Shown here: positions 26,013-34,368 of the stretch, one piece after another
Numbering within the stretch: position 1 is the first letter of the stretch
How the letters are laid out: each line of letters starts with the position of its first letter
Assembly (NCBI GenBank): GCA_031178005.1
Contig: JAPSJV010000010.1
Coordinates: 1 to 64,000 of the forward strand
Source: Pseudarthrobacter sp.
Lineage (GTDB): Bacteria; Actinomycetota; Actinomycetes; Actinomycetales; Micrococcaceae
Direction: 5' to 3'
DNA: 64,000 nucleotides
Notes under the pieces: generated by a model
What the model saw: the letters and a program-made list of their open reading frames with translations, nothing else
The model's database searches: none
Told to the model about the DNA's origin: nothing
Position numbers and translations under genes: made by a program

Positions 26013-26087
26013 TTGAAGTGTCCTAATTGAAGTGTTCCAAAGTGAACTGTCCAAACGTGGACTGCTGGAACGTGGACTGCTCGAAAA
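26013..26087. repeat. Degenerate 15-bp tandem repeats (about five units)
   Basis: Five consecutive units of 14-16 bp with the pattern GTGRACTGTYCNAAC: TTGAAGTGTCCTAA, TTGAAGTGTTCCAAA, GTGAACTGTCCAAAC, GTGGACTGCTGGAAC and GTGGACTGCTCGAAAA. They lie between the stop of the gene at 26093 and the start of the gene at 25996, that is in the latter's leader. Confidence 0.75.
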
Positions 26088-26092
26088 GTGGC

Positions 26093-26329
26093 TTACCAGC
26101 GGGTTTTCTTCTCCACAGGGCCCTTCTTGCCGCTGGCCTGTGTTGGCTGGTGGCTCTTGCCCACGCTTTGCACGTGGGCGCCGCCACCCCTGGATTTGCT
26201 GGCGAGCATTGCCTTCTGGGCATCGCTCAGGCGTGACTTGATACCTGCCGCCGGGGTTGTGGTGTCAGCGGAGTCGCTGGAGGGGATGTTTGACGAATTG
26301 GGATTGCTGTTGGATTCCGGGGTGGTCAT
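26093..26329 (-). CDS. Small polar protein of unknown function
   Basis: 78 residues from ATG at 26329, where GAAAGGG lies about five bases upstream; the open frame further upstream has no such site. The N-terminal 30 residues are Ser/Asn/Thr/Pro-rich and probably disordered. A short helix SRLSDAQKAMLASKS and a Gly/His/Lys-rich end (GGGAHVQSVGKSH and GKKGPVEKKTRW) follow. No family can be named with confidence. It is the upstream member of a two-gene unit with 25730-25996. Confidence 0.6.
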   Translation of the reverse strand: MTTPESNSNPNSSNIPSSDSADTTTPAAGIKSRLSDAQKAMLASKSRGGGAHVQSVGKSHQPTQASGKKGPVEKKTRW

Positions 26330-26929
26330 GGTGACCCTTTCAGTGGTCCTGCTCAGGCGGGCGATGCTGCCGGCGATGCAACGGGCCCACCGCTGCGGCA
26401 AGAGCCGGCCGGGAAAGACCACGGGAAAAATGAGCACCAACCAGCCTTAACAGGCGTGGATTTATGGACGTTGGAAGACGACGGGACCAGCAGTAAGACT
26501 GTGGTCAGACCGTGGCGCTTCTACTCAAAAATTAGTGTTCCCATGCATCCACCATAATCACCCGGCTGCCTGTTTGGGAACCCCGGGAGCAGCGCCGGCC
26601 AAAAGGTGGCATTTCTGCAAAGAATTCGGCACCGCTCAACCGGCGGATTCTCTGCAGAATTGGCTCGCATTCGGACCAGAATGGCCACCGGAACGCGACG
26701 ATCTTCAAAAAGTTCCGGTCACCGAGGCGCCGAAGCCCCTACTTCCCTTTGCTGGCACGGAATATCGGGTCATCAGACACTCTAAAATTTTGTCCGATTC
26801 CCGCTACAAATGAGGGACTGCGGGCCGTTTCAATTCTGATTCTGAGGCCAATCCACGTAAAATTGACAGCCTGCCCGGAGCGGGGCAGCTATAAGTCGCA
26901 AGCAAATGACCTCCCTAGGAGTGGCCCAA
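26330..26929. other. 600-bp gap without a supportable gene
   Basis: The region between the small minus-strand gene and the MHS transporter has lower GC than its surroundings, especially 26740-26870. One plus-strand frame (26535-26813) has no codon bias or ribosome-binding site. Near the right end TTGACA (26863-26868), the hairpin CTGCCCGGAGCGGGGCAG (26871-26888) and TATAAG (26890-26895) lie in a row. The 21-bp spacing is too long for a normal promoter, but the hairpin between the two boxes could be an operator. Confidence 0.5.
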
Positions 26930-28522
26930 ATGCCCACAGACCGAAGCACGACCGACTCTTATTCAGGCGCCAGGAACGCCGGTAGGACCAGCAAGCCAAG
27001 CCTCCTCCGGCGACGGCGTCTCAAGGTGTCCGACGTCAATGTGGTGGACCAGCCGATGCTTAAGAAGGCCCTCGGCGGCACAGTAGTCGGCAACACCATG
27101 GAGTGGTACGACGTCGGCGTGTTCGGCTACCTGATCACCACCATGGGCTACACCTTCCTGCCCGAAGCTGACCCCTCGACGGCCACGCTTTTCTTGCTGG
27201 GCACGTTCGCGGCAACATTCATCGCCCGGCCACTCGGTGGGGTGATATTCGGCTGGCTCGGAGACAAAGTAGGCCGCCAGAAGACCCTTGCCGCGACACT
27301 GATGATCATGGCCGCGAGCACGTTTGCCGTGGGACTGCTGCCAGGTTATGCACAGATCGGGCTGTGGGCACCTGCACTGCTGGTCATCCTCAAGATCATC
27401 CAGGGCTTCTCCACCGGCGGTGAATATGCGGGCGCCACAACATTCGTCAGCGAGTACGCCGCCGACAAACGCCGCGGCTTCTTTGCAAGCTTTCTGGACC
27501 TGGGCAGCTATATGGGCTTCGCCATGGGCGCGGCACTGGTTTCGGTCCTGCAACTCACTCTGGGCCAGAGCGCCATGGAGGAGTGGGGCTGGCGGATTCC
27601 GTTCCTTGTGGCCGGCCCACTGGGACTGATCGCGGTCTATTTCCGGAGCAAAATCGAGGAATCACCGCAGTTCCAGGCCACCCTCGACGCCCGTGAGGAG
27701 GCCACCCGGGAAGCGACAAACAGCGATCCGGTGGCCGTCGCAGGTCCCATTGCCACCATGAAGGCCAACTGGCGGCCCATCATCGTTGCCATGGTGGTTG
27801 TTGCCGCCGCAAACACAGCCGGCTACGCCCTGACGTCCTACATGCCGACCTACCTCTCCGAGGAAAAGGGCTATGACGAGATGCATGGCACCGCCCTGAC
27901 CATCCCGATCCTGGTCATCATGGCACTTTGTATTCCGCTGACCGGCCGGCTCTCAGACAAGATCGGCCGCCGCCCGGTCCTGTGGTTTGGCGCCGTGAGC
28001 ACCATTGTGTTGGTTATCCCGGCCTTCCTGCTGATTGGCATCGGGGAGATCTGGTCGACCCTGGCCGGCCTGGCACTGGTGGCGCTGCCGGTCACGTTCT
28101 ACGTCGCCAACCTGGCTTCCTCACTCCCGGCCCAGTTCCCGACATCGAGCCGCTACAGCTCCATGGGCATCTCCTACAACTTTGCCGTTGCGATCTTTGG
28201 TGGAACCACCCCCTTCATTGTCAAGCTCCTGATCGAGTCCACGGGCAATGACATGATGCCGGCGTACTACCTGATGGCGACCTCCGCAGCCGGCGCGGTG
28301 GCCATTTACTTCCTGAAGGAGTCAGCCAACAAACCGCTTCCGGGTTCCATGCCCAGCGTGGACACTGAAGAAGAGGCCCGCGAGCTTGTGGCCACCCAGG
28401 ACGAGAACCCGCTGATCGACCTTGCCGAGCTGCCGTTCGCCGAACATGATGCCAGGCAGGACGCCGCTCAGGACGCCGGGCACGACCGCGGTGCCGCCGA
28501 CGGGGACCTGGTCCGCACATAG
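26930..28522 (+). CDS. MFS transporter of the metabolite:H+ symporter (MHS, ProP-like) family
   Basis: About 530 residues from ATG at 26930 (AGGAG eight bases upstream; ATG at 26906 lacks one). MHS signatures are GTVVGNTMEWYDVGVFGYL in helix 1, ARPLGGVIFGWLGDKVGRQ between helices 2 and 3, and the IIQGFSTGGEYAGATTFVSEYA and RRGFFASFLDLGSYMGF segments. Twelve helices can be traced. Acidic residues dominate the last 60 residues. Members move proline/betaine, citrate, ketoglutarate or other organic acids with protons; proline/betaine transporters have this GGEYxGA motif, but the substrate is not determined here. Confidence 0.9.
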   Translation: MPTDRSTTDSYSGARNAGRTSKPSLLRRRRLKVSDVNVVDQPMLKKALGGTVVGNTMEWYDVGVFGYLITTMGYTFLPEADPSTATLFLLGTFAATFIARPLGGVIFGWLGDKVGRQKTLAATLMIMAASTFAVGLLPGYAQIGLWAPALLVILKIIQGFSTGGEYAGATTFVSEYAADKRRGFFASFLDLGSYMGFAMGAALVSVLQLTLGQSAMEEWGWRIPFLVAGPLGLIAVYFRSKIEESPQFQATLDAREEATREATNSDPVAVAGPIATMKANWRPIIVAMVVVAAANTAGYALTSYMPTYLSEEKGYDEMHGTALTIPILVIMALCIPLTGRLSDKIGRRPVLWFGAVSTIVLVIPAFLLIGIGEIWSTLAGLALVALPVTFYVANLASSLPAQFPTSSRYSSMGISYNFAVAIFGGTTPFIVKLLIESTGNDMMPAYYLMATSAAGAVAIYFLKESANKPLPGSMPSVDTEEEARELVATQDENPLIDLAELPFAEHDARQDAAQDAGHDRGAADGDLVRT

Positions 28523-28535
28523 TTCTGGCCCCGCT

Positions 28536-28625
28536 CCGCCACTGAACCCCCTCTTGTGGGCTTTTCACCGCCGTACGCCCTGTGCGTCAAGCGGGAATCC
28601 CCCCAGAGGGGGTTTAGTGTGGCGG
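28536..28625. repeat. Long interrupted inverted repeat downstream of the MHS transporter
   Basis: CCGCCACTGAACCCCCTCT (28536-28554) pairs with AGAGGGGGTTTAGTGTGGCGG (28605-28625), with two extra bases and one mismatch, around a loop of 50 bases. It occupies most of the gap before the FUSC gene and may act as a terminator, although the loop is unusually large. Confidence 0.6.
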
Positions 28626-28726
28626 GTCACCATTGTGAAGCCGTTGGTCCTTTGTGAACCCCTGCAATAGCAGGTACGCACAGGCATCTGCTAACTTTCC
28701 GAAGGTTCAAACTCTCGAGACTGGCG

Positions 28727-29836
28727 GTGCATGTGAAGACCCTCCTGGGCCATGCCCGCGTACTCCATTCCCTTGGCCCGCCCAACAATGACAGGCTTTC
28801 CGCTGTCCGGGTGGCCATCAGCGTGGCTGCTCCCGTGCTGCTGCTGATCGCCATCGGCCGGCCTGACCTCACCCTCTATGCCGTGTTTGGCGGGCTCACC
28901 GCCATGTACGGCAGGAACGAACCCCACCAGCTGAGGCTCCGGCACCAGTTCCAGGCATCCCTGGTGTTGCTTAGCGGTGTCACAGTGGGCGCCTTCCTGT
29001 CCGTGAACCATATCCACTCCTGGGGATTGGTCCTGGTGGAGACGCTGCTGGCCGGAGTGGGCTCGCTGTATTCGGACCGGGTACGGCTGAAACCAAACGG
29101 CCCGTTCTTCGGAATCCTGGCCCTTGGAGCCTGCGCTTCGGTCCCCACCAGCGTCCCGTTCGCCACGGCAGTCCTGATCGCCGTGGCGTCGGCTGCCTTC
29201 TCGATCATCATCGGGTTCGCCGGCTGGCTGCGTGTCCGGGCCTGGAAATCCGGCGCCGCCCGCGAATCCCCGCACCTGAACCGCGAATTCCACCGCACGG
29301 CCGGCACCCACGCCCTCAGGTACATCCTGGCCGTGGGCGCCGCGGGTTCCTGCGGTGTCCTGGCCGGCAGCGCCTACCCGCATTGGGCGATGGCGGCGGC
29401 CGCAGTTCCATTGGCGGGTGCAGATATGCCCAGCGCCGTCCATCGCGGCATCCACCGGATAGTGGGGACGATGCTGGGCCTGGTGCTAGTCGGCGTCGTG
29501 CTGTTCCCCGGGCCGTTGTCACCGGCGCAATACCTGCCGCTGCCCGTTCCCGTGGTTCTGGCGCTGCTGGTGATCATCTTCCAGTTCGGCACCGAGCTGT
29601 TTATGACCCGGCACTATGGCTGGGCCATGGTGTTCTTCACACCTGTGGTCCTGCTCATCACGTACCTGGCGATCCCTGCGGACCCTGTCCGGCTGGTTAC
29701 CGAACGGGCAGTGGAGACGCTGGTGGGCGCATTAATCGGGATTGCCGTAGTGGTCCTGGTGCGTCAACGCCGCGCCCGCGCCCGGGCCACCAGGGCGTCC
29801 GGCAACAAGCGGGCACCCGACACCAAAACCTTGTAG
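28727..29836 (+). CDS. FUSC family membrane protein (aromatic acid exporter-like)
   Basis: A 369-residue protein from GTG at 28727. It contains two clusters of membrane helices, about residues 20-165 and 205-345. The second holds the FUSC-type sequence LAGSAYPHWAMAAAAVPLAG, with HRGIHRIVGTMLGLVLVGVVLF (the RxxGTxxG motif of the family). The tail is Arg-rich (RQRRARARATRASGNKR). Family members include fusaric-acid resistance and aromatic-acid efflux proteins; the substrate is unknown. Its last 73 bp overlap, tail to tail, the SDR gene on the other strand. Confidence 0.85.
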   Translation: MHVKTLLGHARVLHSLGPPNNDRLSAVRVAISVAAPVLLLIAIGRPDLTLYAVFGGLTAMYGRNEPHQLRLRHQFQASLVLLSGVTVGAFLSVNHIHSWGLVLVETLLAGVGSLYSDRVRLKPNGPFFGILALGACASVPTSVPFATAVLIAVASAAFSIIIGFAGWLRVRAWKSGAARESPHLNREFHRTAGTHALRYILAVGAAGSCGVLAGSAYPHWAMAAAAVPLAGADMPSAVHRGIHRIVGTMLGLVLVGVVLFPGPLSPAQYLPLPVPVVLALLVIIFQFGTELFMTRHYGWAMVFFTPVVLLITYLAIPADPVRLVTERAVETLVGALIGIAVVVLVRQRRARARATRASGNKRAPDTKTL

Positions 29837-30531
29837 CGCCTGGACGGGATGGACACTGCCTTGCCCCGGTTGTTGTCCGCCAGGCCCTCGCGGACAACGC
29901 GCGCGGCATCGAGCCACATCCACCCTGGCGCCACCGACTTCTCCATGCCCATCCGCTGGTGGAACTCGGTGTGCGTCAGGCCGGGACAAACGGCCGTCAC
30001 CTTCACCCCACCGTGCCGGTACGCAACGTTGGCGGAACGGCTGAAGCTCAGGAGCCAGGCCTTCGCCGCCGAGTAGGTGCCACCGGGAGTAAACGCGGCC
30101 ACGCTGGAGACGTTGATGATCCGCCCCGAGCCGCGTCCCAGCATTCCCTGCAGCGCCGCGTGGGTCAGCGCGAGTGCCGCCTCGCAGTGCAGGCGGAGGA
30201 GGTTTCGTTCAGCGTCCAGAGGGTTCTCCTCGAAGTCACCCAGCAACCCGATCCCCGCGTTGTTCACCACGATCTCCACCGGCCGCGCGGGATCGGTGAG
30301 CCGTTCGACGACGGCGGCCAGGCCGGCGTCGTCCGTCAGGTCCGCGGGCAGCACCTCGGCCGTGGTTCCATAGTCGCGCTCCAGCCGCCGGGCCACGGAG
30401 TCCAGCCGGTCCCGGTCCCGGGCAACCAGCACCAGGTCCAGGCCGGATTCCGCGAGCTGGCGCGCAAATTCCGCACCCAAGCCGGCGCTGGCTCCAGTGA
30501 CGAGGGCAGTGTGGGATTCAGGTCCTGTCAT
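29764..30531 (-). CDS. Short-chain dehydrogenase/reductase
   Basis: A 255-residue classical SDR. The cofactor motif is ALVTGASAGLGAEFA (TGxxxGxG), then the ARDRDRL segment, EIVVNNAGIGLLG, the catalytic Ser of INVSSVAAF and the YSAAK Tyr-Lys pair. Arg after the second strand suggests NADP(H). The C-terminus (SIPSRRYKVLVSGARLLPDALVARA) resembles DltE/YqjQ-type SDRs acting on lipid-like or polyketide-like substrates; this is only a resemblance. It starts 29 bp after desD on the same strand and may be co-transcribed with the siderophore operon. Confidence 0.9.
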   Translation of the reverse strand: MTGPESHTALVTGASAGLGAEFARQLAESGLDLVLVARDRDRLDSVARRLERDYGTTAEVLPADLTDDAGLAAVVERLTDPARPVEIVVNNAGIGLLGDFEENPLDAERNLLRLHCEAALALTHAALQGMLGRGSGRIINVSSVAAFTPGGTYSAAKAWLLSFSRSANVAYRHGGVKVTAVCPGLTHTEFHQRMGMEKSVAPGWMWLDAARVVREGLADNNRGKAVSIPSRRYKVLVSGARLLPDALVARARARR

Positions 30532-30560
30532 GGAGCCAGCCTATAATTTCGGCGTCGGGG

Positions 30561-32453
30561 CTACCGGCCCGCGAACCTGGCCAACGGGTTCGCCAGCCGG
30601 CCGGCCATCTGCAGCCCGCCGGACGGGTCCGTAAGATCCAGCATCTGCTGGTTGTTGCGCAGCTGGAGACGGTTCAGGCAGGACAGCTCGAAGTCCGGCG
30701 CAAAGAGATCGTGCATGGCGAACTGATCGGCCAGCTCCGGATGCCGCTGCTGGTATTCGCGCACGACGGCGGCCGTCACCTTCCAGAATTCGTCCTCGGC
30801 CAGGGTGCCGTCCTCCGCGAGAATTGCGGACAGGAAGCGGAAGATGCAATCGAAGACGTCGGTGAAGATGGCCAGTACCATCTCCTCTGCAGGGATTTCG
30901 GCCTTGATGCGGGACACGTCCTCCGGCAGGTCCAGCCGGTCCCCCATCACCACGATTTCCTCGGCGATGTCCTTCATGATGGCCCGCACCGGTACCCCGT
31001 CCTCCAGCACCAGGATGACGTTCTCGCCGTGCGGCATAAACGCTAGCTCGTATTCATAGAGGCAGTGCACCAGCGGAACCAGATAAGCCTCAAGATAGCG
31101 TCGCAGCCAGTCCGCAGCTTCCAGCCCTGACCGCTCGATCAGCCGGGAAACCACGGAGACACCGGCGGCGTCGACGTGCAGCAGGGACGCCATGCTGGCA
31201 AGCTGCTGGCGGTCTTCCAGCAGGGGAAGCGGACTTTCCCTCCACAGGGCGGAAAGCATCTTCCGGTAGGCCGAGCCCTTAGCGGACGCGGCCTCGTAGT
31301 AGCGGTTGTGGTAGCCGATCGCGGCTGTCTCCCGGATCATGGCAAGCCCGCGGTCCTGCAGTTCCTGGTCTTTGCCAATCAGGTCCTGCAGCCAGTCGTT
31401 GATGGCCGGGGTGGCCTTCATGTACTGCGGGGACAGGCCACGCATAAAGCCCATGTTCAGGACAGACATGGCGGTTTTGACGTAGGCCTTTTGTGGCTCG
31501 GTTGTGTTAAAGAAAGTCCTGATGGACTGCTGCGCCTGGTAGGCATCCGCGCCGGTTCCCAGATGTACGATGTGCCGCTGCGCGATCTCCGCCGCGAACG
31601 TCACGGTGAGCTTGTTTTCCCACTGCCAGGGGTGGACCGGCATCAGCAGGTACTGGCGGGGATCCACTCGGGCATCCACCAGCTCGGCGTCGAAGCAGGC
31701 CAGCACATCGGCCCCCAGTTCGGCTTCGAAGTGGCTCCGGTAGTCCAGCCCGGCGCTGGAGGTAAATACCGCCTTGGACTGGTGCACTGCAATCCACTGC
31801 AGCTGGACCGCGGCCCCGGTTTCCGGCGCGAAGGAGTGGTAATCGGTGATCCCGAAGCCCAGGCGGCCGTTGTTGGCCACAAAGCAAGGGTGGCCTTCCG
31901 TCATGCTGCGCTCGATGGCCTGGAAGTCCGCAGCCTTGTCCGCACCGCCGGTTATGCCCGCCACCAGGTCCGCGGATCCAACGCTGGAGCCCTGCTTGTA
32001 GGCGTGGCTGGACAGCGTGCTGCTGATTTCCTCGAGGTAGACCGGCAGCATCTCCTCACGGATGGCCAACTGCTCGCGGAATTCCGTAATGAAGGCCAGC
32101 GCGTCCAAGGGCAGTTCCAGGGAATCCTCGATCCGAAGGATGGACTCGGCCGGGATGCTCCAGTGCTCCAGTTCCAGGACGCGGGCCCGGAACCGGTACT
32201 CCACAGTGGCGTCGTCGCTGACCACCCGGTAGAGGCCGTTGCCGGCCCCATCCAGATCCTTGAGGAGGTCCGGGACCAGGATGCGTTCGTGGGAGAACTC
32301 GGCCAGCGCCTTGCGGACCACGTGGCGGTTGGCGGCGGCCCAGCGGGCAGGCGTCAGGTGCGCCACGGAACCTGCGGATCCGGTGCCGCCGCGTGGCACT
32401 CCTGCTGCTTCAGCCAGCGTACGTTCGGTGTTCTGTTCAACAATGGCGGTCAT
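30561..32453 (-). CDS. desD: NRPS-independent siderophore synthetase, desferrioxamine type (DesD, IucA/IucC family)
   Basis: A 630-residue IucA/IucC synthetase. The N-terminal domain carries GHPCFVANNGRLGFGITDY, and MPVHPWQWENKLTV follows. The C-terminal FhuF-like ferric reductase-type region has MPHGENVILVLEDGVPVRAIMKDIAEE. The ATP-grasp-like NIS fold activates succinyl carboxylates. DesD condenses N-hydroxy-N-succinylcadaverine units into linear and cyclic hydroxamates (desferrioxamines). The start overlaps desC by 4 bp. The order desA-desB-desC-desD is the canonical desferrioxamine operon, which fixes the product class; the exact ring cannot be predicted. Confidence 0.93.
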   Translation of the reverse strand: MTAIVEQNTERTLAEAAGVPRGGTGSAGSVAHLTPARWAAANRHVVRKALAEFSHERILVPDLLKDLDGAGNGLYRVVSDDATVEYRFRARVLELEHWSIPAESILRIEDSLELPLDALAFITEFREQLAIREEMLPVYLEEISSTLSSHAYKQGSSVGSADLVAGITGGADKAADFQAIERSMTEGHPCFVANNGRLGFGITDYHSFAPETGAAVQLQWIAVHQSKAVFTSSAGLDYRSHFEAELGADVLACFDAELVDARVDPRQYLLMPVHPWQWENKLTVTFAAEIAQRHIVHLGTGADAYQAQQSIRTFFNTTEPQKAYVKTAMSVLNMGFMRGLSPQYMKATPAINDWLQDLIGKDQELQDRGLAMIRETAAIGYHNRYYEAASAKGSAYRKMLSALWRESPLPLLEDRQQLASMASLLHVDAAGVSVVSRLIERSGLEAADWLRRYLEAYLVPLVHCLYEYELAFMPHGENVILVLEDGVPVRAIMKDIAEEIVVMGDRLDLPEDVSRIKAEIPAEEMVLAIFTDVFDCIFRFLSAILAEDGTLAEDEFWKVTAAVVREYQQRHPELADQFAMHDLFAPDFELSCLNRLQLRNNQQMLDLTDPSGGLQMAGRLANPLARFAGR

Positions 32454-33010
32454 CGGTTCTCACTAACTGTCAGGGTTTTGAGGAAATCAGCCCGGGTGCA
32501 GAAGCTCAGCAGGGCGTCCTTGTGGGTTTCGGAAGGGTCGACGGCGGGAAGGGTCACCACTGCGCTGGGCTGGAAACCGACCCGCTCGTTGAGGACATGG
32601 ATCTTGTGGTTGCGGGCATCCGGTTCCACCACAATGCGTTCTGTCTCCGGGTCCGCAAAGAGCCGGGAGACCACCGAACGCATCACGTCCAGGGTGTACC
32701 CGGGCCTGGGTTCCCCGGCGGGAGGGGCCACCAGCAGGTGCATGCCCCGGTCCCCCGGCTGGACCGCGTAGACGGCAGACAGTGGCGAGAGCTCGGGAAC
32801 GTACTCCTCCATGAGGAAGGCGGGGACGCCGTCGTCGAGCCCCAACAGTGCGTGGTGATGGCCGCTGGCCTGGATTTTTGAATACTCCTCCACAACGTCC
32901 TGGACTGTGGCGGACAGCATTCCCCAGAAGGCAGCGTAGGGCTGTGAAACCCAGCTGTGGAGGAGTGGTGCATCCTGCACGGGATCAACGCAGCGGAACG
33001 TGAAGGTCAC
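32450..33010 (-). CDS. desC: Hydroxylysine/hydroxycadaverine N-acyltransferase (DesC, GNAT)
   Basis: 186 residues from GTG at 33010, overlapping the desB stop by 4 bases (GTGA). The longer frame upstream lies inside desB. It is an IucB/DesC-type acetyltransferase: [53 protein letters not shown] and the end [21 protein letters not shown]. It acylates N-hydroxycadaverine, in desferrioxamine pathways with succinyl-CoA or acetyl-CoA. It sits between desB and desD, coupled to both. Confidence 0.92.
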   Translation of the reverse strand: MTFTFRCVDPVQDAPLLHSWVSQPYAAFWGMLSATVQDVVEEYSKIQASGHHHALLGLDDGVPAFLMEEYVPELSPLSAVYAVQPGDRGMHLLVAPPAGEPRPGYTLDVMRSVVSRLFADPETERIVVEPDARNHKIHVLNERVGFQPSAVVTLPAVDPSETHKDALLSFCTRADFLKTLTVSENR

Positions 33011-34368
33011 AGCGCTGCCCTCGCGAGTCCGGAGACACTTGTATGCCCCGATGTCCCGGAACCGGCATGGCCCTCCGGCGCCCCAAACTGCTGGAAGGCG
33101 ATGCTCCGCTCCACCGGATACACTTCGCGGCCGGTGATGTCGCGCAGGATGCAGGAGTTCCGGTACGCCGCCATGCCCAGGTCCGGGGTGACGAAGCCGT
33201 GGGTGTGCAGTTCGGCGTTCTGGACGAAGATCTCGCCGGGTTCCACGCCCGTGGAGTAGTTGCGGGCGACGTCGAACCGGCCTTGGGAATCGCGGGCAAT
33301 CCGGTCCTGGATTCCGGCCAGGAAGGCGGGCTCGCGATAGCCATAGCCGGTTGCCAGGACGACCGCCTCGCTCTCCAGCGTGTAGTCCTTGCCGTGTTCT
33401 TCGTGCCGCAGCTGCAGGGTGTGCACACCGGTGGCCCGGTCCCACGCAGCATCATTGAGTGACGAGTGCGTGAGCAACTGGCTGTCCACCATGCCGGAGA
33501 GGCTCTTGGTGTAGAGCAGATCGTAGATGGCGTCGATCAGCTCGGAGTTGATGCCCTTGTACAGGTTCTTCTGGCTCTTGATCAGCCCGTCACGCTGTTC
33601 GGACGGGAGGCTGTGGAAGTAGTCAACGTACTCCGGGGACGTCATTTCCAGAGTGAGCTTGGTGTACTCCAGCGGGAAGAACCTGCCGGACCGGGTGACC
33701 CAGTTCAGCTGGTAGCCGTAGACGTCGATCTCCTGGAGCAGCTCGTAGTAGATCTCCGCTGCGCTTTGGCCGCTGCCCACAACCGTGATGCTGCGCGATG
33801 CCTGCAGTTCACTCTTCCTCGACAGGTAGTCGGCGTTGTGGAGGACAAGTCCACCGCTCCCGCCATCCACTATTCCTGCACACGACGCCGGCACGTACGG
33901 TGACGTTCCCGTCCCCAGTACCAGCCGACGGGCCAAAAGTACCTTGGTCCCTGTGGAGGAGGAGACCGTCAGGCGGTACACCCCGCCGTCGTACTTCACA
34001 TCGGTGACGTCTGAGCCGAACCGAATGGCAGGCAACTGGCCTGCAACCCACTGGCAGTACTGGTTGTATTCGGCGCGCAGCGGGTAGAAGTTCTCCCGGA
34101 TATAGAACCGGTAAAGGCGGCCGGTCTGCTTCAGGAAGTTGAGGAAGGAATAGGGCGAGGTGGGGTCGGCCAGGGTGACCAGATCCGCCATAAAAGGGAC
34201 CTGCAGGTGGGCCGGTTCCAGCATCATGCCGGGATGCCAGTCGAAGGAATCCCGGCGTTCCAGGAAGATGCCGTTCAGCCCCTTGACCGGCTCGCTGAGC
34301 GCAGCAAGGCCGAGGTTGAAGGGCCCCAGGCCGATGGCTGCGAAGTCGTAGACAGTTTCGTGGTTCAT
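33007..34368 (-). CDS. desB: Cadaverine/lysine N-hydroxylase (DesB, SidA/IucD/PvdA family)
   Basis: A 453-residue flavin N-monooxygenase. The FAD motif is [16 protein letters not shown]. The substrate region [18 protein letters not shown] with [17 protein letters not shown] is specific to ornithine/lysine/cadaverine hydroxylases. The NADPH motif is [18 protein letters not shown], and ATGYGYREP is the C-terminal FATGY motif. It hydroxylates the terminal amine of cadaverine. It is coupled by 4-bp overlaps to desA upstream and desC downstream. Confidence 0.94.
   Translation of the reverse strand: MNHETVYDFAAIGLGPFNLGLAALSEPVKGLNGIFLERRDSFDWHPGMMLEPAHLQVPFMADLVTLADPTSPYSFLNFLKQTGRLYRFYIRENFYPLRAEYNQYCQWVAGQLPAIRFGSDVTDVKYDGGVYRLTVSSSTGTKVLLARRLVLGTGTSPYVPASCAGIVDGGSGGLVLHNADYLSRKSELQASRSITVVGSGQSAAEIYYELLQEIDVYGYQLNWVTRSGRFFPLEYTKLTLEMTSPEYVDYFHSLPSEQRDGLIKSQKNLYKGINSELIDAIYDLLYTKSLSGMVDSQLLTHSSLNDAAWDRATGVHTLQLRHEEHGKDYTLESEAVVLATGYGYREPAFLAGIQDRIARDSQGRFDVARNYSTGVEPGEIFVQNAELHTHGFVTPDLGMAAYRNSCILRDITGREVYPVERSIAFQQFGAPEGHAGSGTSGHTSVSGLARAAL

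Noticed and set aside
26013-26087. Pentapeptide-repeat protein encoded on the minus strand (FEQSTFQQSTFGQFT)
   Set aside because: The 15-bp DNA repeat forces five-residue repeats in any open frame; the frame is short, without a start site and overlaps a better-supported gene.
26535-26813. 92-residue plus-strand frame in the gap before the MHS transporter
   Set aside because: No codon bias, no ribosome-binding site and no protein-like segments.
31176-32771. 531-residue plus-strand frame antisense to desD
   Set aside because: No domain; desD is complete and coupled in the operon.
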